Origin: Sphaerosporella brunnea
Taxonomy: Eukaryota > Ascomycota > Pezizomycetes > Pezizales > Pyronemataceae
Direction of reading: 5' to 3'
Assembly: GCA_008704415.1 (NCBI GenBank)
Contig: VXIS01000550.1
Span: 1-18,622 of the forward strand
DNA: 18,622 nucleotides
Both the position numbers and the translations under genes were made by a program. The notes beneath the pieces were generated by a model. It had not been told where the DNA came from. It ran no database searches and saw only the letters and a program-made list of their open reading frames with translations. Positions 15,506 through 18,622 of this stretch are shown in pieces. Within the stretch, counting starts at the first letter, position 1; every line of letters begins with the position of its first letter.

Positions 15506-17828
15506 TTCTGCGCCTTGCTGTATAATCTACCCAGCTGCGTGTCGAATATGGCTCGCCGTCTGTCTGGCGTTTCCTTTCTGGTATCCGCGCGCGCGCTGTC
15601 GTGCAATTGCATCTGGCACGAAGCAAATTGTCGGGTGTCCTCCGGAAAGAGTACCTGCGCTCGCATGACACGATTGTCTTGTCTCGAAGGACAGCGAATT
15701 CAGGGTACAGCAGTCGGTACATACCTCCGCTGCTGTCGGCCATCACCACCATCGTTGAGGTGGAAGTTTGAAGGTTTGGGCAACGGATGCAGAAGATCAC
15801 AGCCCAAAAAAGAAATTATGGCATGCAATGCTGCGACGTGGGGACCGAAAAAGCAATATGCCAACCGTTAACGAACGTGCAAGTGCGACGCGATTCGACA
15901 ACGACCACCGCGTCGTGACCTATGGCATGAGGAATCTTTGGGGGGTGAGAACCAGAAGTGTCAAATTTTCCACCACCACCGCCAGCTCGCGGCTAGCAGA
16001 ATAATCTATCGGTTACTTAATCGATCATACATACGTGGATAGAGGTGCAATTTGGGGGGAGGAAAACCAGCGATTGGATGGCAGAAAGTGTTCATCATCG
16101 CCATGATCAGCAAATACCGAAGACACCTTGGATTCGTCGCCGTAGCCGGCATAGATCCCCCACCACTCTGTTAAAACTTTTTGATTTGCGCATATCAAGA
16201 TTCAGCGACCGTGAAAGTCCGCAGTTCCAGCGATCCCTCTTCCAGCTTTTCTTCGGTGCGTTTGGCAGAGGTGACGTGGGGGAGAGGGGTGTGCCTGCAT
16301 TGGCGTGGGTCTCAAAAATGCATGCAATTACTGGTTTACTTTGAAAGATAGATTGCTGTGCGTGTCGCTCTCGGACAAGCAGAAATGGGATCCCCACGGA
16401 ATGCAAGGATGATATAAAAATATTGCTACATCAGCATCGCAGAAAACGGGGGCGAAAACTCGAGACCACTGGCCGCAGGAATTAGGACAAAGGACCGATC
16501 ATTCGCTCGCCTCCCCTTAGGTATTCGTCAACCTTTCTCGTCTGTGAGTTCTGGTCCCCGAGGGCAAGTCTGAGGGGTAGGTCCTGCATGCCCCCCTCTC
16601 TAGTGGATTCGTCGCTAACGCAGGATTTCCAGACTGCCTATCGGCTTCGAACATATGGTAAGGCGATATCATGCTTTCACGAGCGATAGATTGGAAACAC
16701 GGTTCACTGGCTCCTACGCAGCCTTTCACCAAGAGTCCTCTTCGAGTTTTTCCACTCCCCGGTTTGCATAACCAATTACCTCTCCGCGGCCCGGATGTTG
16801 GCTCCCATTGTGTTCCTGGGCGAGAACACACGGCGAAGATCATCAATTGCACTCCTAACCACCAGGAGCTATGACACGATACCTCTGATCACCTAAAATG
16901 CCGGTGGTCATCAGTACTCTACGTCCTCTAATGAAGAGGCCAAGAAGACGGACTGTACCTTCCCGCAAAATTTCCGCGCTCCCGGAGTTCTGGGGGGTGT
17001 AACCCGGTTCGAACGTTCTCTGAGCGCGTTCTGGAGCAAATATGTATCTACCTGCTTAGGTCGAGTACATACCATGAGGGGAAAGGTCCCTGCATTAGTA
17101 CAGGGCTGTTTTACGTTGTACAGAAGCGGCTTGCCTTGTGTTCGTGCAGTAGATGAGACATCTGGGTCCAGGCAGACGGGGGGAATTCATTGTTTACCTT
17201 GTTTCCGTCTCTAAAGAACGCCTCGAGAGCATCATCATCATCTAACACAACGAGTCGGAATGCGAAACATATGCGTCATATTAGAAAGCGAGCGATGTGG
17301 GAAAAAAGTACTCGAGTCCCGATGACGTTTTTTTTTGGGCAGAGATGAATCGGGCAATTGCGGCGGTAGTACGCGCAAAGTCCTACAGCAAGATACAGCA
17401 CTGCCGACGATCAATTGTGATATCTCTTTTTTTTGCTTCTTACTGTCAAACGCTGGGCTGGATTGCTAATGGCTGTGGTGCTAGAAGGGTGTATTCCGGT
17501 TCGGCGACTAGATTATTTATCTCGCTCTCCGTCAGTTGACGGGAGAGGGCATATGTTCGGCTGGGATTGTTAGGACTCGAAACTCCGACGGAAACGAAAC
17601 GTTCACACATTGCCTTCAACAACACGGTCAGCGCCTCCGCGAAGAAGAGCAAGTCGCAAGTTGGTGCTACTCATGCTATGGTATCAAGGGAGATAACCTG
17701 TTAGAGGACCACTAGTGCGCCAGAAACAAACAACTGCCTGACTCTGACTGGCTGGCCACAGCCAGCCTGACAGATAGATATCTAGGCGTTGAACAGCTCG
17801 TACGATATGGCCGACTCGGGGGAAACAA

Positions 17829-17846
17829 CCCCCCCCCCCCCCCCCC
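17829..17846 (+). repeat. Poly-C run (C18)
   Basis: Uninterrupted run of about 18 C, the longest homopolymer of the window, with GGGGG upstream at 17818-17822 on the same strand. Confidence 0.85.
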
Positions 17847-18381
17847 CGCGGAACTACTCCACAACCCTTATGCATCCAGTCAGGCCGATTGCACCGTGTG
17901 AACTGACGGCCACTCGCAGTACCAAGCCATAACCACGCGACTGGCATGTTACATCATAGAGTATAACATCATCTCTTCTTTCAATTCTCGCGACCCATAC
18001 CCACTTCCTTCTTCTTTATCTTCTCAATGATCCACAGCCAAAGGATCGCCTTAACTTGCGCTTCACGAGCGAATCTTTGTGCCACGTCTAAGTGTAGGCC
18101 GACATGAAACGGGGTTCATCGACTATGCCGTGATTGCTGGTCCTGCGCTCGTCCTGTCCTGCTGGCAGATGTGGCATCTTATTATTGAGTGGGGAGATGG
18201 GTGATGGAAGGATCTCCGAGGTGACACTTATATCATTGCTGCTGTTACGCCGACGCAAAGCTATGCCTTCATGGCTGGATTGAGAAAACCGGCGACGATG
18301 ACGGACGATGATGGAAGAGGGGCGGCGAAACAAAACGAGGGTGGGTAGTGGTGGTGGTTGAGCGAACTCCTCTTTTGGGGA

Positions 18382-18394
18382 GGGGGGGGGGGGG
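18382..18394 (+). repeat. Poly-G run (G13)
   Basis: Run of 13 G preceded by GGGGA and followed by ATTTTTT. A further run of G10 lies at 18602-18611 at the very end of the window. Confidence 0.85.
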
Positions 18395-18429
18395 ATTTTT
18401 TGCAAACGAAAAGAAAAGGAAGAAAAAGG

Positions 18430-18444
18430 ATGATCATTGATCAT
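18430..18444. other. 15-base inverted repeat ATGATCATTGATCAT
   Basis: ATGATCA-T-TGATCAT is a perfect 7-bp inverted repeat around one base, and it is also a TGATCAT tandem. It sits 35 bases past the G13 run. Possible protein-binding site with no known family. Confidence 0.4.
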
Positions 18445-18622
18445 TCCTATCATCTCTGCCGGTTACTCGTCGGCAGCATACGTGGTTCTTGTGTGGAAAT
18501 TATAAACCAAACCACGGGGAGGGCACAGGCAGAAAGAAAAAAAGAAAACAAAAAAAAGGACGACAAACGGCGAACAAGCGCAGTTGGATTGGGGGCCGGT
18601 CGGGGGGGGGGTTCGTCTTTGC

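Larger units (their letters stand above)
12275..18622. other. Over 6 kb upstream of PAC2 without a convincing gene
   Basis: Apart from the PAC2 leader (to about 12560), I see no gene in this stretch on either strand. The longest open frame (197 codons, minus, 15207-15800) reads through a C12 run, has no recognisable domain and shows no coding-like composition. The 121-codon frame at 18088-18453 crosses a G13 run. The region does hold two CACGTG sites (12936-13013), a tandem repeat (13357-13444), long G or C runs, an A-rich tract (13914-13967), a CAGA microsatellite and small hairpins. A multi-exon gene with very short exons or a long non-coding transcript cannot be excluded. The whole may be a long regulatory region of PAC2 or of a gene beyond the right edge. 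Confidence 0.55.

Noticed and set aside
15207..15800. 197-codon minus-strand open frame
   Set aside because: No recognisable domain, atypical composition rich in Arg, Cys and Ser, reads through a C12 run, and no splice or promoter context. Kept only as part of the gap description.
16923..16953. Overlapping small hairpins (CCTCT/AGAGG and GTCC/GGAC)
   Set aside because: Stems of 4-5 bp are expected by chance in DNA of this length, and no gene or repeat lies nearby.
16981..17030. GGTTCGAAC resembling a tRNA B box
   Set aside because: The flanking bases do not form a T-stem and no acceptor stem or A box can be placed.
17089..17106. CCCTG...CAGGG hairpin
   Set aside because: Five-base stem with an 8-base loop, no terminator context; chance-level.
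18088..18453. 121-codon minus-strand open frame near the right edge
   Set aside because: It crosses a G13 homopolymer and is low in complexity (Pro, Ser, Arg), with no domain. It could be part of a leader or a real small protein, but nothing supports it.

Overview
The window looks like nuclear DNA of a filamentous ascomycete (Pezizomycotina). Protein-coding genes have short GT...AG introns of about 60-115 bp, codons favour C/G at the third position, and the gene set is typically fungal: a Fox2 peroxisomal beta-oxidation enzyme, a nitronate monooxygenase, a SET-domain protein and a Gti1/Pac2 (WOPR) regulator. The order or genus cannot be fixed from the sequence. All recognisable protein genes, including the transposon proteins, are on the minus strand.

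Layout. 1-285: LTR-like sequence with a TATA-like box. It abruptly interrupts a DIRS-like retrotransposon (286 to about 2400), of which a gag-like CCCH zinc-finger protein (1074-2156) and the first half of the reverse transcriptase (286-1031) remain. 2157-2860: GC-rich tandem repeat, a nested direct/inverted repeat cluster and the 3' side of FOX2. 2861-5708: FOX2, three exons, 904 residues, ending in SKL. 5709-6628: FOX2 upstream region with a double CCTCGG motif. 6629-7757: nitronate monooxygenase with a 10-nt first exon, ending in AKL. 7758-8332: its upstream region, with three CCTCGG sites, one inside a perfect 18-bp inverted repeat. 8333-9469: single-exon SET-domain methyltransferase. 9470-10909: no protein gene; it holds a 70-nt tRNA-like fold, a hairpin and a 30-bp direct repeat downstream of PAC2. 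10910-12274: PAC2-like WOPR transcription factor with a probable leader intron and TATA box. 12275-18622: over 6 kb without a convincing gene, with homopolymer G/C runs, an A-rich tract, E-boxes and small repeats.

How it may work together. FOX2 and the nitronate monooxygenase both end in canonical peroxisomal targeting tripeptides, lie in tandem, and both have clustered copies of the CCTCGG core known from fungal fatty-acid regulators. This suggests, but does not prove, a co-regulated peroxisomal pair in which the second enzyme handles nitronates where fatty acids are oxidised. PAC2 is set apart by a long leader and a very long gene-free upstream region, as expected of a heavily regulated developmental switch gene. 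Its leader intron would, if retained, expose an out-of-frame uORF that runs over the PAC2 start.
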